From positions 1 to 64,000 of the forward strand of contig CACLVL010000002.1 of NCBI GenBank assembly GCA_902610415.1: a DNA stretch of 64,000 bases, given 5' to 3'. Below the pieces are notes generated by a model. That model saw only the letters and a list, made by a program, of their open reading frames with translations, did not search any database and was not told the origin of the DNA. Source of the DNA: an uncultured Alphaproteobacteria bacterium (GTDB lineage: Bacteria; Pseudomonadota; Alphaproteobacteria; HIMB59). Of this stretch, positions 9,697 through 19,737 are shown in pieces; position 1 is the first letter of the stretch, and each line of letters begins with the position of its first letter. Made by a program: the position numbers and the translations under genes.

Positions 9697-10255
9697 TAAT
9701 TTTTCTAAAAATTCTATTTATAAGACTTTTTTTAATATGAATTTTCTTTGATGAATAAACATTTTCATCATTAGACATCTTAGGTGTTCGCCAATCATCG
9801 TAAATAAATTCTAAGAGTTCTTCTGTTTGACTAGGTATATAATAGTATCTTGATTTAAAAAATAATTTATCAAATTTTAAAAAATGCTTTTTTGGAAATT
9901 TATAATAAGATCTTTTAAGATATTCTTTATCAAAATACATCCCCCACAATGAATATTTATTATTCTCAAAAAAAACGTTAATTTTATAATTTTGATAAGT
10001 ATCATCTACTAGTTCATAGTCTAAATTATGAATATTTAACTGATCAAAAATTTGATCTTTTTTTTTCATTAATTCTTTTGAAAAACAACCAATTTCTACA
10101 TCCCAATCCCATTTTATAAAATTTTTTTCTCTTACAGCACCAAGTAAAACTCCTAAAAATAAAAAATTATGAATTTCTAGCTTATCAAGAATATCTGAAA
10201 TTTTTATTAAACCTATATTTCGTACATCAAGTTCTTGATCAGTATAGATTTTCAT
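9662..10255 (-). CDS. LicD-family phosphotransferase-like protein
   Basis: A 197-residue LicD/fukutin-type nucleotidyltransferase-fold protein. LicD enzymes move phosphocholine, or a related group, from a CDP carrier to a glycan. The N-terminal part shows LGVLLGAVREKNFIKWDWDVEIG (~34-56). This matches the LicD block GTLLGAxRHxxFIPWDDDxDI, with metal-binding acids at about D50, D52 and E54. One canonical Asp is Trp here (WDWD for WDDD) and another is Glu. The C-terminal YDDWRTP matches the family's Y-G-D-W-xx-P ending. I chose ATG 10255; a TTG at 10291 would add 12 residues with no homology. Downstream of an O-antigen ligase and overlapping the next gene. The modest deviation in the acid motif leaves activity slightly uncertain. 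Confidence 0.78.
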   Translation of the reverse strand: MKIYTDQELDVRNIGLIKISDILDKLEIHNFLFLGVLLGAVREKNFIKWDWDVEIGCFSKELMKKKDQIFDQLNIHNLDYELVDDTYQNYKINVFFENNKYSLWGMYFDKEYLKRSYYKFPKKHFLKFDKLFFKSRYYYIPSQTEELLEFIYDDWRTPKMSNDENVYSSKKIHIKKSLINRIFRKINDKVNSKKNII

Positions 10256-10461
10256 AATGTTGATTGTGGTTGATTCATAGTTCTTTTTCAAAAAAGATGT
10301 TTTACTACTTAAAAGTTGAAATTAATAGTTAGTATTGTCTCAATAATATATTTTTAAATATTTAATACAATAATTAGAATAATTAAGGTGTTAAAAATTG
10401 TTTTTGTATTTTACTAAATGTTAAATAATATAAGAAAATTTTTTAATATAAAATTTTCATA

Positions 10462-11715
10462 TTATTTTCTAAAAGAAATTTTATTGAAGACAAATAATAT
10501 CAGTGCCAAATTAGTAAATAAAATTGTACCATACCAGTTATTAAAGAAATCAAAAGTGGGAGCAAGAGGCCATATCATTGAAAACAATGATGCCATAAAA
10601 ACAATTTTAAAATCACTATCAATTTTTTCTAATTGGTTATTAATTTTAAAAAATAGATTTTTAATTAAATATTTTAAAATATAAATAAATAATGCAATAA
10701 GAAACAAAACCCCAACAAGTCCGGTTTCGGCTAAAAGTTGCACATAAAAATTATGTGGATGGGAGGAACAAGAGTATTCATTATAAAAGTTTTTTTTATT
10801 ACATAATTTTTTGAACATTTTTGGCCCTTGACCAAAAATTGGTTTTTCGACAAACATTTTTAAACCTGATTTAATATGTCCTTCATGAACCACTGTAAAT
10901 GGTAATGAAAATTCAGATTCTTTAAAATCATTTAAAGTCTCTTTATATCTATTATTAAGATTATCCGAAAAAAATATTGATGAAATAAAAATACATAAGA
11001 TTGAAACAAAGATAAACGACAATTTCAAAAATGATATTGTCTTAGAGAGAGTAAATATTATGAAAATAAAAATTAAATAATGCAAAGAAGCAGCTCTTTC
11101 TCCTGATAAAATTATGGAACCAAAAGAAACTAATATAAAAAAAATTATAAATTTATTATTTAGATTTAATTTATTAGTTTTTAGATAAAGACCAATCACA
11201 ATTGGACAAAAAGATGATAGGAAAATCCCAATTACCAATTCATCTTTAAAAAAACTAGACAGTCTACCTTGATATCCACTTTCAAAACCAAAAATATTTT
11301 TGCCAAATACAAACTGATAGTATGTATCAAAAATAACAAATATAATTAACAAAAGAGAAAGTTTTCCAAAAATATTAATTAAATTTTTATTGTTTTCAAA
11401 AAGATATACTATGCCCAAAATGTAAAAAAAATATCTAAAGTAAAATATAACTCCGTATTCAAATAAACTATAAATGGGATTAGGAGAAATTAATGAGCTA
11501 AATATTAAATATGCAGAAAAAATTATTAATATTTTAACTATATAAGACTCATAGAAATAAAATAATTTTAATTGAAAAGTTTTAATTAAAAAATATAAAG
11601 CTATTAAGGATAAAATTATATCTGGAATAGCTGGGCCAGTTAAAAGAGCAAATGGCATAAGAATAAAAATCAAGCTAAAAAAATTAAAATCAACTTGACG
11701 ATTAAAAATTAGCAT
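10462..11715 (-). CDS. O-antigen ligase/polymerase family protein (WaaL/Wzy_C)
   Basis: A 417-residue polytopic inner-membrane protein with about eleven hydrophobic segments. The long periplasmic loop near residues 265-330 contains the family block HPHNFYVQLLAETGLVG, with the His used by WaaL-type ligases and Wzy-like polymerases, and GQGPKMF upstream of it. LSGERAAS near residue 205 matches the conserved Arg-containing cytoplasmic/periplasmic edge. Such proteins join lipid-linked glycan to lipid A core or polymerise repeat units in the periplasm. It lies between the UDP-glucuronate epimerase (15-base gap) and LicD. Ligase versus polymerase cannot be settled from sequence. Confidence 0.86.
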   Translation of the reverse strand: MLIFNRQVDFNFFSLIFILMPFALLTGPAIPDIILSLIALYFLIKTFQLKLFYFYESYIVKILIIFSAYLIFSSLISPNPIYSLFEYGVIFYFRYFFYILGIVYLFENNKNLINIFGKLSLLLIIFVIFDTYYQFVFGKNIFGFESGYQGRLSSFFKDELVIGIFLSSFCPIVIGLYLKTNKLNLNNKFIIFFILVSFGSIILSGERAASLHYLIFIFIIFTLSKTISFLKLSFIFVSILCIFISSIFFSDNLNNRYKETLNDFKESEFSLPFTVVHEGHIKSGLKMFVEKPIFGQGPKMFKKLCNKKNFYNEYSCSSHPHNFYVQLLAETGLVGVLFLIALFIYILKYLIKNLFFKINNQLEKIDSDFKIVFMASLFSMIWPLAPTFDFFNNWYGTILFTNLALILFVFNKISFRK

Positions 11716-11730
11716 TTTTGAATATTAATG

Positions 11731-12732
11731 TTATTTATAATAATCTAAATACCAATCAACTAATTTAGAAATGCCTTTATCTAGATTTGTGCTAGGTACA
11801 AAATTTATCCATTCTTTTAATTTATTTGAGTCAGAAAAAGTTTTTTCAACATCTCCAAGTTGTATAGTTTCATATTTCTTTATTGCTTTTCTATTTAATT
11901 TTTTTTCAATTGTGCATATAAAATCATTTAATTTAATTGGCTTTGAATTACCAATATTGAATATCTTGAACTTGCACGAACTTAAACTAGGAATTGGATC
12001 TTCGTGATTAAATTCATAATTTTCCAATGGAATTTTGTCATTAACTTTTATTATTCCATTAACGACATCATCGATAAAAGTAAAGTCTCTAAACATGTTA
12101 CCATTATTAAAAATTTTGATTGGTTCTTCATTTAAAATAGATTTAATAAAAATCATTCCAGCCATATCCGGTCTACCCCATGGACCATACACTGTAAAAA
12201 ACCTTAATCCGGTAGTGGGAATACCATAATTATAACTATAAACGTGAGACATGAGTTCATTAGTTTTTTTTGATGCAGCGTATAGACTAACAGGGTGGTC
12301 AGTTGAAGAGTCTTCATGAAATGGATATGATTTGTTCGCTCCATAAACACTTGAACTACTAGCAAATACTAAGTGTTTAACATTAAATTTCCTACAAGCT
12401 TCAAGTATGTTCAAAAAACCATAAATATTTGAGTCAATGTATGCCTTTGGATTTGATGAAGAAAATCTTACTCCAGCCTGTGCTCCCAAGTTAATAACAT
12501 TATCTATTTTAGAATTTTGAAATATGGAAAAAATTTCATCATTACAAAAATCTAAATGATTGAATTTAAAATTTTTGAAATTACTAAGAATTTTTAGCCT
12601 ATCTTTTTTTAAACTAACATCATAATAATCGTTAATATTATCTATTCCAAATACTTCATCTCCTCTCTCTAAAAGTTTTTTTGCTGTGTGCATTCCTATA
12701 AAACCCGCACAACCTGTAATTAATATTTTCAA
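11731..12732 (-). CDS. UDP-glucuronate 4-epimerase-like SDR
   Basis: A 333-residue NAD-dependent extended short-chain dehydrogenase, converting UDP-glucuronate to UDP-galacturonate in the cytoplasm. Seen: GCAGFIGMH NAD motif (7-15), the GAE-type sequence GIDNINDYYDVSLKKDRL (~34-51), SSSSVYG (~125), the YAASK Tyr/Lys catalytic pair (~151-155) and GLRFFTVYGPWGRPDMA, which is typical of the GAE/LpsL/Cap1J group. The start is TTG at 12732, fixed by the first beta strand MKILITG. It follows the fusion gene by 69 bases and precedes the O-antigen ligase by 15. UDP-glucuronate could come from a dehydrogenase elsewhere or from the one at 4.3 kb. Confidence 0.88.
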   Translation of the reverse strand: MKILITGCAGFIGMHTAKKLLERGDEVFGIDNINDYYDVSLKKDRLKILSNFKNFKFNHLDFCNDEIFSIFQNSKIDNVINLGAQAGVRFSSSNPKAYIDSNIYGFLNILEACRKFNVKHLVFASSSSVYGANKSYPFHEDSSTDHPVSLYAASKKTNELMSHVYSYNYGIPTTGLRFFTVYGPWGRPDMAGMIFIKSILNEEPIKIFNNGNMFRDFTFIDDVVNGIIKVNDKIPLENYEFNHEDPIPSLSSCKFKIFNIGNSKPIKLNDFICTIEKKLNRKAIKKYETIQLGDVEKTFSDSNKLKEWINFVPSTNLDKGISKLVDWYLDYYK

Positions 12733-12801
12733 TATAAAAAAAGTTCCAATCTCAATTTAAATTTATAGTAATAATATTTGACATAAAAAAATTATACATT
12801 T

Positions 12802-14121
12802 TTAACATTCCTCAATTAAATCTGTTATATACTGTTCTTCTTTGTATATTTCTCCAAGATGGCAAACTATTGATCCATCAATTTGGAGCCTTGGCTTGTA
12901 AAATATTACTTCTACATTTTTGTTAGTTGATTGAATTTTTTTGTTTAATCTTGTGCACAAAATAGGTTGATTTTCTGATTTATAAAATATTTCAAATTTA
13001 TCTAAAACTTTTTTTTTGGATTTTTTTACTCTATTAACTAATTTATTGTAGTTCTTCATCACACCATATAATGAACATATTGCATGATAAGGGCCTGTTG
13101 TTGTTTTATTTTTCATATTATCATAATTCATAGTAAATGAATTATGGATATTATTAGCTTCGATAATTTTTAATGAAGATTTGTGTGCAATAAATGCAGC
13201 TCCAGTAGTACCTAATAAACCTTTACATGAGCTGAAGCCAATTAAATCTGCATTTTCATGGCCTTCTTCTAGTCCTATTGATGCTGTTGAGTCTAAAAAA
13301 AGCTTTGCCCCTAATCTATTTGCTGTTTCTCTCAAAAATCTAATATCAGACTTAAAAGCTTTGGAAGTTTCAACATATGTAGCCATCACCCAATCAACTT
13401 TTGAGGTAAAATTATCCAAATCTTCATAACTACAATGTTTTACAGATACATTTTTTTTGTTTAAAAAAAATTCAAATCTATCACTGTAAACTCCTGTATC
13501 TACGATTAAAACTTTACTACTAATAAATGTCTTAGCTGCTAATTCAAGAGCATTCGTGGCACTACCTTGAAAAGTAATTAAGTTATCCATTTTTGTAAGA
13601 TTTTTAATCCAACTGGTAACCTCATCATAGATTTTATTATATTGGTCATCACCTCTTCCAAAAACTGGATTGAATTCATTGAGATGTTCATTTAAAATTG
13701 CGGCAGGACCGGGGGTTAAAAGTAATTTCGATTGGTTCCTTTTGTCAATAAGTGTCTGAAGACTTTTTTCACGAAGTTCATAACTACTTATACCCTCAGT
13801 TCTACTTACTATAATTAAGTGATCTTTGCTAACATCATTAATATTATCATCTCCATGAAAAAGATAGTCAATTTTATGCTTATTAAGAAATGCTTCATTT
13901 ATCAACCATGGGCACTCAATAACTTCACTTACATATTTAATTGACTCAAGTATCTCTTTTCTATACTCAAATTTTAATTCAGGTTTATATTGTTTCTTTT
14001 GATAGACCTCCTCATCGCTGGTTAAAGCAACAACAACTTTGCCGTGTTCTGCTGCTTTTTTTAACAAACGTATGTGTCCATGATGTATAAGAGTGGCGGA
14101 CATATCAACTAAAATTCTCAT
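12802..14121 (-). CDS. Fusion: TagD-like cytidylyltransferase + PhnW-like (2-aminoethylphosphonate-type) aminotransferase
   Basis: A 439-residue two-domain protein. Residues 1-130 are a nucleotidyltransferase-fold domain with HHGH (13-16, the HxGH motif), VVVALTSDEEV, and EGISSYELREK (~110-120, ISSTxxR-like). Its opening MRILVDMSATLIHHGH resembles the cytidylyltransferase domain often fused to PEP mutase. Residues ~133-439 are a class V, PLP-dependent aminotransferase. It starts LLLTPGPAAIL, has FLDSTASIG with the PLP-ring Asp, and Lys300 in FSSCKGLLGTTGAAFI, aligning with SSNKCIxGVPGFGFV of PhnW. The domains could form and activate an aminophosphonate or similar amino compound as a CDP derivative. 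No PEP mutase is in the window, so the substrate is inferred. ATG 14121 chosen over TTG 14136. Confidence 0.8.
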   Translation of the reverse strand: MRILVDMSATLIHHGHIRLLKKAAEHGKVVVALTSDEEVYQKKQYKPELKFEYRKEILESIKYVSEVIECPWLINEAFLNKHKIDYLFHGDDNINDVSKDHLIIVSRTEGISSYELREKSLQTLIDKRNQSKLLLTPGPAAILNEHLNEFNPVFGRGDDQYNKIYDEVTSWIKNLTKMDNLITFQGSATNALELAAKTFISSKVLIVDTGVYSDRFEFFLNKKNVSVKHCSYEDLDNFTSKVDWVMATYVETSKAFKSDIRFLRETANRLGAKLFLDSTASIGLEEGHENADLIGFSSCKGLLGTTGAAFIAHKSSLKIIEANNIHNSFTMNYDNMKNKTTTGPYHAICSLYGVMKNYNKLVNRVKKSKKKVLDKFEIFYKSENQPILCTRLNKKIQSTNKNVEVIFYKPRLQIDGSIVCHLGEIYKEEQYITDLIEEC

Positions 14122-14168
14122 CTTAAAAAATTTCAATACTCTCTTCTGTTTTATCCTTAAATATCAAA

Positions 14169-15263
14169 TTAATTATTTTTTTCTATGTAAATAGATTGAG
14201 ATGGGAATGCAAAATTTAGTCCAATATTTTCGACATATTCTTTTATTTTCATTGCTAACTCCTCTTTAATTTCAAGATATTTATCCCAGTCTTGGGTCGA
14301 AGTAAAACAAATAATTAATATGTCTATTGAGCTATCATTAAATTTTTCTAGTCTTACGAAAGATTTATAATTTTCATTAATCATGAAATTATCATTATTA
14401 ATAAGATAGTGTGATATTGAATTAGTAAGTTTTTTAATTTGATCTAATGTTGAATTATACTCAAGACCAATAGTCCAGTTTATTCTTCTGTAATTTCTGT
14501 TTGTATAATTTAATATTGGTGCTTCAGCAAAAATATAATTTGGTATTGTAATTGGTGTAGAGTCAAACTTTCTTATTAAAGTTGATCTAAATCCTATATG
14601 TTCCACAGTTCCTTCGGTGTGGCCAGGAACTTTTATTACATCACCTAATTGAAACCTTTTTTCAAGAAGTATCATTATTCCAGAAATCAAATTTTTAAAT
14701 AAATCTTGGGCACCTAACGCAACAGCTACACCAAATAAGCCTAAACCTGCAATTACTGGTCCAATTTTTATACCCCATACCTCAAGTACTGCAACTATAC
14801 CTAAAAAAATAATTAGGTATTTTAGCGATTTTATAATCCAAAGTACTAACCCCTTAGTAAGGATTTTTTCTAATCTGTTAAATAGATTAGAAAAAGGAAT
14901 TAAGGCTTGATGTATGAGCCAAAAAACAAATATTGTTGATAGAGTATTATTAATTTTTTGAAAATATAAACCTAAAGTTGACTCAATATCAAAATATAGT
15001 GTTATAGCTAGAAAGACAATTACTATTGGCAGAAGTCTAAAAGGTGGAACTAAAGCATCGAACAATTTATCATCAATTTTGTTACCAGTTTTGGATACTA
15101 AAGTCTTTACTTTATTTACAAGTATTCTTGCTATAACAGACCTTACTAATAAAGAAAAAATTACAGCAACAAAAATGATTGCTAGATCGACTAGGCTCAG
15201 ACCAAATACACCATCACTAAATACCCTTATAATTTGTGAGTATAAATTTCGAATAAGATCCAT
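14169..15263 (-). CDS. MscS-family mechanosensitive ion channel
   Basis: A 364-residue inner-membrane channel that opens under hypo-osmotic stress. There are about five hydrophobic helices in the N-terminal half. The pore helix is GLGLFGVAVALGAQDLFKNLISG, with Gly/Ala packing as in TM3 of MscS. The soluble beta domain LGDVIKVPGHTEGTVEHIGFRST follows, then a pairing TPITIPNYIF and a C-terminal alpha/beta domain. It sits 32 bases before the cytidylyltransferase/aminotransferase fusion on the same strand and could lead that operon. The groEL terminator lies just upstream, so it needs its own promoter in the ~27 bases beyond or read-through. Family call is secure. Confidence 0.93.
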   Translation of the reverse strand: MDLIRNLYSQIIRVFSDGVFGLSLVDLAIIFVAVIFSLLVRSVIARILVNKVKTLVSKTGNKIDDKLFDALVPPFRLLPIVIVFLAITLYFDIESTLGLYFQKINNTLSTIFVFWLIHQALIPFSNLFNRLEKILTKGLVLWIIKSLKYLIIFLGIVAVLEVWGIKIGPVIAGLGLFGVAVALGAQDLFKNLISGIMILLEKRFQLGDVIKVPGHTEGTVEHIGFRSTLIRKFDSTPITIPNYIFAEAPILNYTNRNYRRINWTIGLEYNSTLDQIKKLTNSISHYLINNDNFMINENYKSFVRLEKFNDSSIDILIICFTSTQDWDKYLEIKEELAMKIKEYVENIGLNFAFPSQSIYIEKNN

Positions 15264-15290
15264 AAAATAATATTATAGTAATTTAAAAAA

Positions 15291-15311
15291 AAAGCCGCAC
15301 AAAGCGGCTTT
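15291..15311 (-). terminator. Rho-independent terminator after groEL (bidirectional look)
   Basis: AAAGCCGC (15291-15298), a 5-base loop, and GCGGCTTT (15304-15311) form a perfect 8-bp stem. It is flanked by A runs on one side and T runs on the other, so it can end transcripts in either direction. It lies 28 bases beyond the groEL stop on the minus strand and insulates the chaperonin operon from mscS. Confidence 0.9.
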
Positions 15312-15338
15312 TTTTTTAATATTTAATAATTTAACAGC

Positions 15339-16997
<1,659 letters not shown>

Positions 16998-17014
16998 TTA
17001 TAAATTCCTCTCAA

Positions 17015-17305
17015 TTACTTCTCAATAATACCCATGATGTCTGACTCCTTCATAATTAGAAGCTCTTTACCATCAATTTTAACTTCTGTACCAGACCATT
17101 TTCCAAACAAAATTCGATCACCTTTTTTTACATCTAAGGCAACAACTTGTCCGTTTTCGTTTCTAGCACCACCACCTACAGAAATAACTTTACCTTCCAT
17201 TGGTTTTTCTTGAGCAGTATCAGGAATAATGATACCGCCTTTAGTACGATCTTCTTGTTCAACTCTTTCTACCAAGACTCTATCGTGTAAGGGTTTTAAA
17301 TTCAT
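17015..17305 (-). CDS. groS: Co-chaperonin GroES (10 kDa)
   Basis: A 96-residue GroES, the heptameric lid of GroEL. Begins [16 protein letters not shown], mobile loop [18 protein letters not shown], then GGGARNENG and the closing strand [11 protein letters not shown]. The start has a GAGGT Shine-Dalgarno 7-8 bases upstream. First gene of the groES-groEL operon, transcribed from a promoter overlapped by CIRCE. Confidence 0.99.
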   Translation of the reverse strand: MNLKPLHDRVLVERVEQEDRTKGGIIIPDTAQEKPMEGKVISVGGGARNENGQVVALDVKKGDRILFGKWSGTEVKIDGKELLIMKESDIMGIIEK

Positions 17306-17335
17306 TTTTTTACCTCTATATCTAAAATTTAGTTT

Positions 17336-17362
17336 TTAGCACTCACTTTTATAGAGTGCTAA
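17336..17362 (-). promoter_or_regulatory. CIRCE operator (HrcA binding site)
   Basis: TTAGCACTC (17336-17344), a 9-base spacer and GAGTGCTAA (17354-17362) form the perfect consensus CIRCE inverted repeat. HrcA binds it as repressor of heat-shock chaperonin genes. It lies 31 bases upstream of the groES start. No hrcA gene is in the window. Confidence 0.97.
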
Positions 17363-17376
17363 ACCATAATAGTAAA
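17348..17376 (-). promoter_or_regulatory. Putative groES promoter overlapping CIRCE
   Basis: On the minus strand a -35-like TTTACT (17371-17376) and a -10-like TATAAA (17348-17353) are separated by exactly 17 bases. The -10 box falls inside the CIRCE spacer, so HrcA binding would block RNA polymerase directly. Positions are inferred from consensus only. Confidence 0.5.
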
Positions 17377-17541
17377 TGGTTAATATATTCTTAGTTTCAA
17401 GCTACAATATTTAAAATAATGAAAAACATTGAAATTTATTGCTAATTAAATGATTATCCCTATGTGCAAAATTGCTAAGATTATAAAATATCTATTAAAT
17501 TTATGATAATTTATAGGCTTTTTTAAGATCGGATATGACAA

Positions 17542-19698
17542 TTGGTTGAGAATAATTTCACTAAACAATTAGTATTGATAGGTGGAGGCCATGCAAATGT
17601 GCAAGTTCTTAAAAAATTATGTATGAATAGAATTAAAGGACTTCATACAGTTCTAATTAGTGAGCGTTATGAGGCTACTTATTCAGGTATGACTCCTGGA
17701 TATATTCACAAGGATTTTAATAAAGAGGAAATAAGTATAGATCTTCAAAGATTGTGTTTTAATGCTGGAGCCACTTTTATTATGGATAAGGTAGTTAAGA
17801 TAGAAACTAAAAATCAAAAACTAGAATTACAGAATTTTCACTCAATTAATTATGATTTACTTTCAATTAATACCGGTTCAATTTCGAATTCAAAAAAAAT
17901 TAATATAGAAAATACATCAAAATATTTTTTTGTGAAGCCAATAAGTTCGCTAGTCAAAAATCTAAAAAAAATTGATCAAATTGTAAAAAATAAAAAAAAT
18001 AAGCTTATTATTATTGGAGGAGGAGTAGCATCTTATGAATTAGCCTTTAGTCTTGTAAAAAGATATGAAGAACCTTTAGAGATCGCAATTTTAGGAAAAA
18101 AAATACTAGGGGAAAAAAATTTAAATCAAAAAACAAAAAATAAACTTAGAGCAATAGCTAAAAGTTTAAATATTAAAGAGTATTCAGGAGAAGTTGTTTC
18201 AATATCAGAAACAAATTTAACTTTAAAAGACGGTAAAAAGATAAATTGTAATTTAAGTTTACTTTCTACAGGTGCAAATATTGAAAGGTGGTTGTTAGAT
18301 AGCGATCTAGGTAAAGATGAAAATGGATTTATCACTGTAGATTATAATCTTTTATCTACTAATAAAAAAAATATTTTTGTTACAGGAGATGCATGCAGCA
18401 TTGAAAATAATACTAGAGCAAAATCAGGAGTGATGGCGGTACGCCAAGGTGAAATATTAAAAGAAAATATTTTTCTTAAATTGACTGGTAAAAAGCTAAT
18501 TAAATTTAGGCCACAAAGAAACTGGCTATACTTGATTGGTACCTATGAAAACTATGCATTATTAAATTATTTTTTCTTATCTTTTCATGCCAAGTGGTGC
18601 TGGAAACTTAAAGTATGGATTGACAAAAATTTTATTAATAAATTTAAATTTGCTGAAAATCAAAAAATGACTAGAAAAAATTTTGAGTTAGAAAATTCAA
18701 GGGATATTAAAATGTATTGTCAAGGTTGTGGCTCTAAAGTTTCAAAAAGCACCTTAGTTGACTATATAAGAAAAATTAATGATAATGTTGATTTAAAAGA
18801 CTCTGCTATTATTAATAATAATTCCTCCAAGATATTGCAAACAATAGATCATATAAAACTTTTTTCATCTCTTAATCCTTTTGATTTTGGCAAAATTAGT
18901 TATTTACATTCCCAAAACGATATCTTATCAGCAGGTGGAGTTGTTAAATCACTTAGTGTTTCAATAGGTGTGCCATTCTCTGAAAATTTTATTGAAAAGT
19001 TTTATTTAGAATATTTTATGGAAGGAATTAAATCTGAAGCGGACAAAGATAAATGTCTCATTTCATCTGGTCATAGCTATCAATCTAAAGAGTCAGGTAT
19101 AACTCTCACTTTGAATGGTGAAATAGAGAGTATTGCTGCAAAAAATTCTGCCAGAGAGGGTGATCTTATATACTTGTCTAAGCCTCTTGGAACTGGTTAC
19201 TTGCTAGCTGCATACTTTAAAAACTCTGAAATGCTATCAAGTAATGATTTTGAAAAGATTATCAAAAATCTTAAGATGGGGAATCTATTTGCTGTAAATT
19301 CTGCAAGAAGTTCTGGCTGTCAAACTATGACTGATATCAGTGGTTATGGATTATCATCTCATCTTATTGACATATGTTCTTCATCTAATTTGTCTAGTAA
19401 ATTAATAATTAATAAAAATATTTTGATAAATTCTAATCTCGACCTATTAAAGATATTTCAAAGCACAGGGTTTGAAAATAATTATAAATCTACAAATGAA
19501 TTCATCGAAATTTCAGAAAACCATCCTTTGAAAAATATACTTTATGATCCACAAACAAATGGTCCAATATTAATGGCTATTGAAAAGAACAATAAAGAAA
19601 AATTTGAAAATTTTTTTTCAAATAAATTAGATAATAAACCAATCTTAATTGGTAAATTTGTAAATAAATCAAAAAAGATTATATATGTTGATGAATAA
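17542..19698 (+). CDS. selD: Fusion: NADH-dehydrogenase-like flavoprotein + SelD-like domain
   Basis: A 718-residue fusion. Residues 1-~385 form a pyridine nucleotide-disulfide/NDH-2-like FAD protein, with GGGHANVQVLKKL near the start, a second dinucleotide motif IIIGGGVASYELA (~155) and FAD-end motif FVTGDACSI. Residues ~391-718 are an AIRS/SelD-like ATP-dependent domain (selenide + ATP to selenophosphate in true SelD). It has CQGCGSK with a Cys396-x-x-Lys399 pair equivalent to the catalytic Cys/Lys of SelD, HSQNDILSAGG with a metal Asp, and SSGHSYQSKESG. The C-terminal half is divergent (SSGHS for GGHS). The start is TTG, forced by the early FAD motif. Fusions of this architecture are known; selenium use here is unproven. 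Confidence 0.8.
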   Translation: MVENNFTKQLVLIGGGHANVQVLKKLCMNRIKGLHTVLISERYEATYSGMTPGYIHKDFNKEEISIDLQRLCFNAGATFIMDKVVKIETKNQKLELQNFHSINYDLLSINTGSISNSKKINIENTSKYFFVKPISSLVKNLKKIDQIVKNKKNKLIIIGGGVASYELAFSLVKRYEEPLEIAILGKKILGEKNLNQKTKNKLRAIAKSLNIKEYSGEVVSISETNLTLKDGKKINCNLSLLSTGANIERWLLDSDLGKDENGFITVDYNLLSTNKKNIFVTGDACSIENNTRAKSGVMAVRQGEILKENIFLKLTGKKLIKFRPQRNWLYLIGTYENYALLNYFFLSFHAKWCWKLKVWIDKNFINKFKFAENQKMTRKNFELENSRDIKMYCQGCGSKVSKSTLVDYIRKINDNVDLKDSAIINNNSSKILQTIDHIKLFSSLNPFDFGKISYLHSQNDILSAGGVVKSLSVSIGVPFSENFIEKFYLEYFMEGIKSEADKDKCLISSGHSYQSKESGITLTLNGEIESIAAKNSAREGDLIYLSKPLGTGYLLAAYFKNSEMLSSNDFEKIIKNLKMGNLFAVNSARSSGCQTMTDISGYGLSSHLIDICSSSNLSSKLIINKNILINSNLDLLKIFQSTGFENNYKSTNEFIEISENHPLKNILYDPQTNGPILMAIEKNNKEKFENFFSNKLDNKPILIGKFVNKSKKIIYVDE

Positions 19699-19737
19699 AT
19701 TTAATTAAAATTTTAAAATGATATAAAAAGTTTTAAA

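Noticed and set aside
10418-10684. 88-residue plus-strand frame opposite the O-antigen ligase 3' end
   Set aside because: It is antisense to a strongly supported ligase gene, contains no motif, and AT-rich composition creates such frames.
17542-19698. Selenocysteine (in-frame TGA) in the SelD-like domain
   Set aside because: The catalytic position is Cys396 encoded normally; no in-frame TGA or SECIS-like hairpin is needed to explain the frame.
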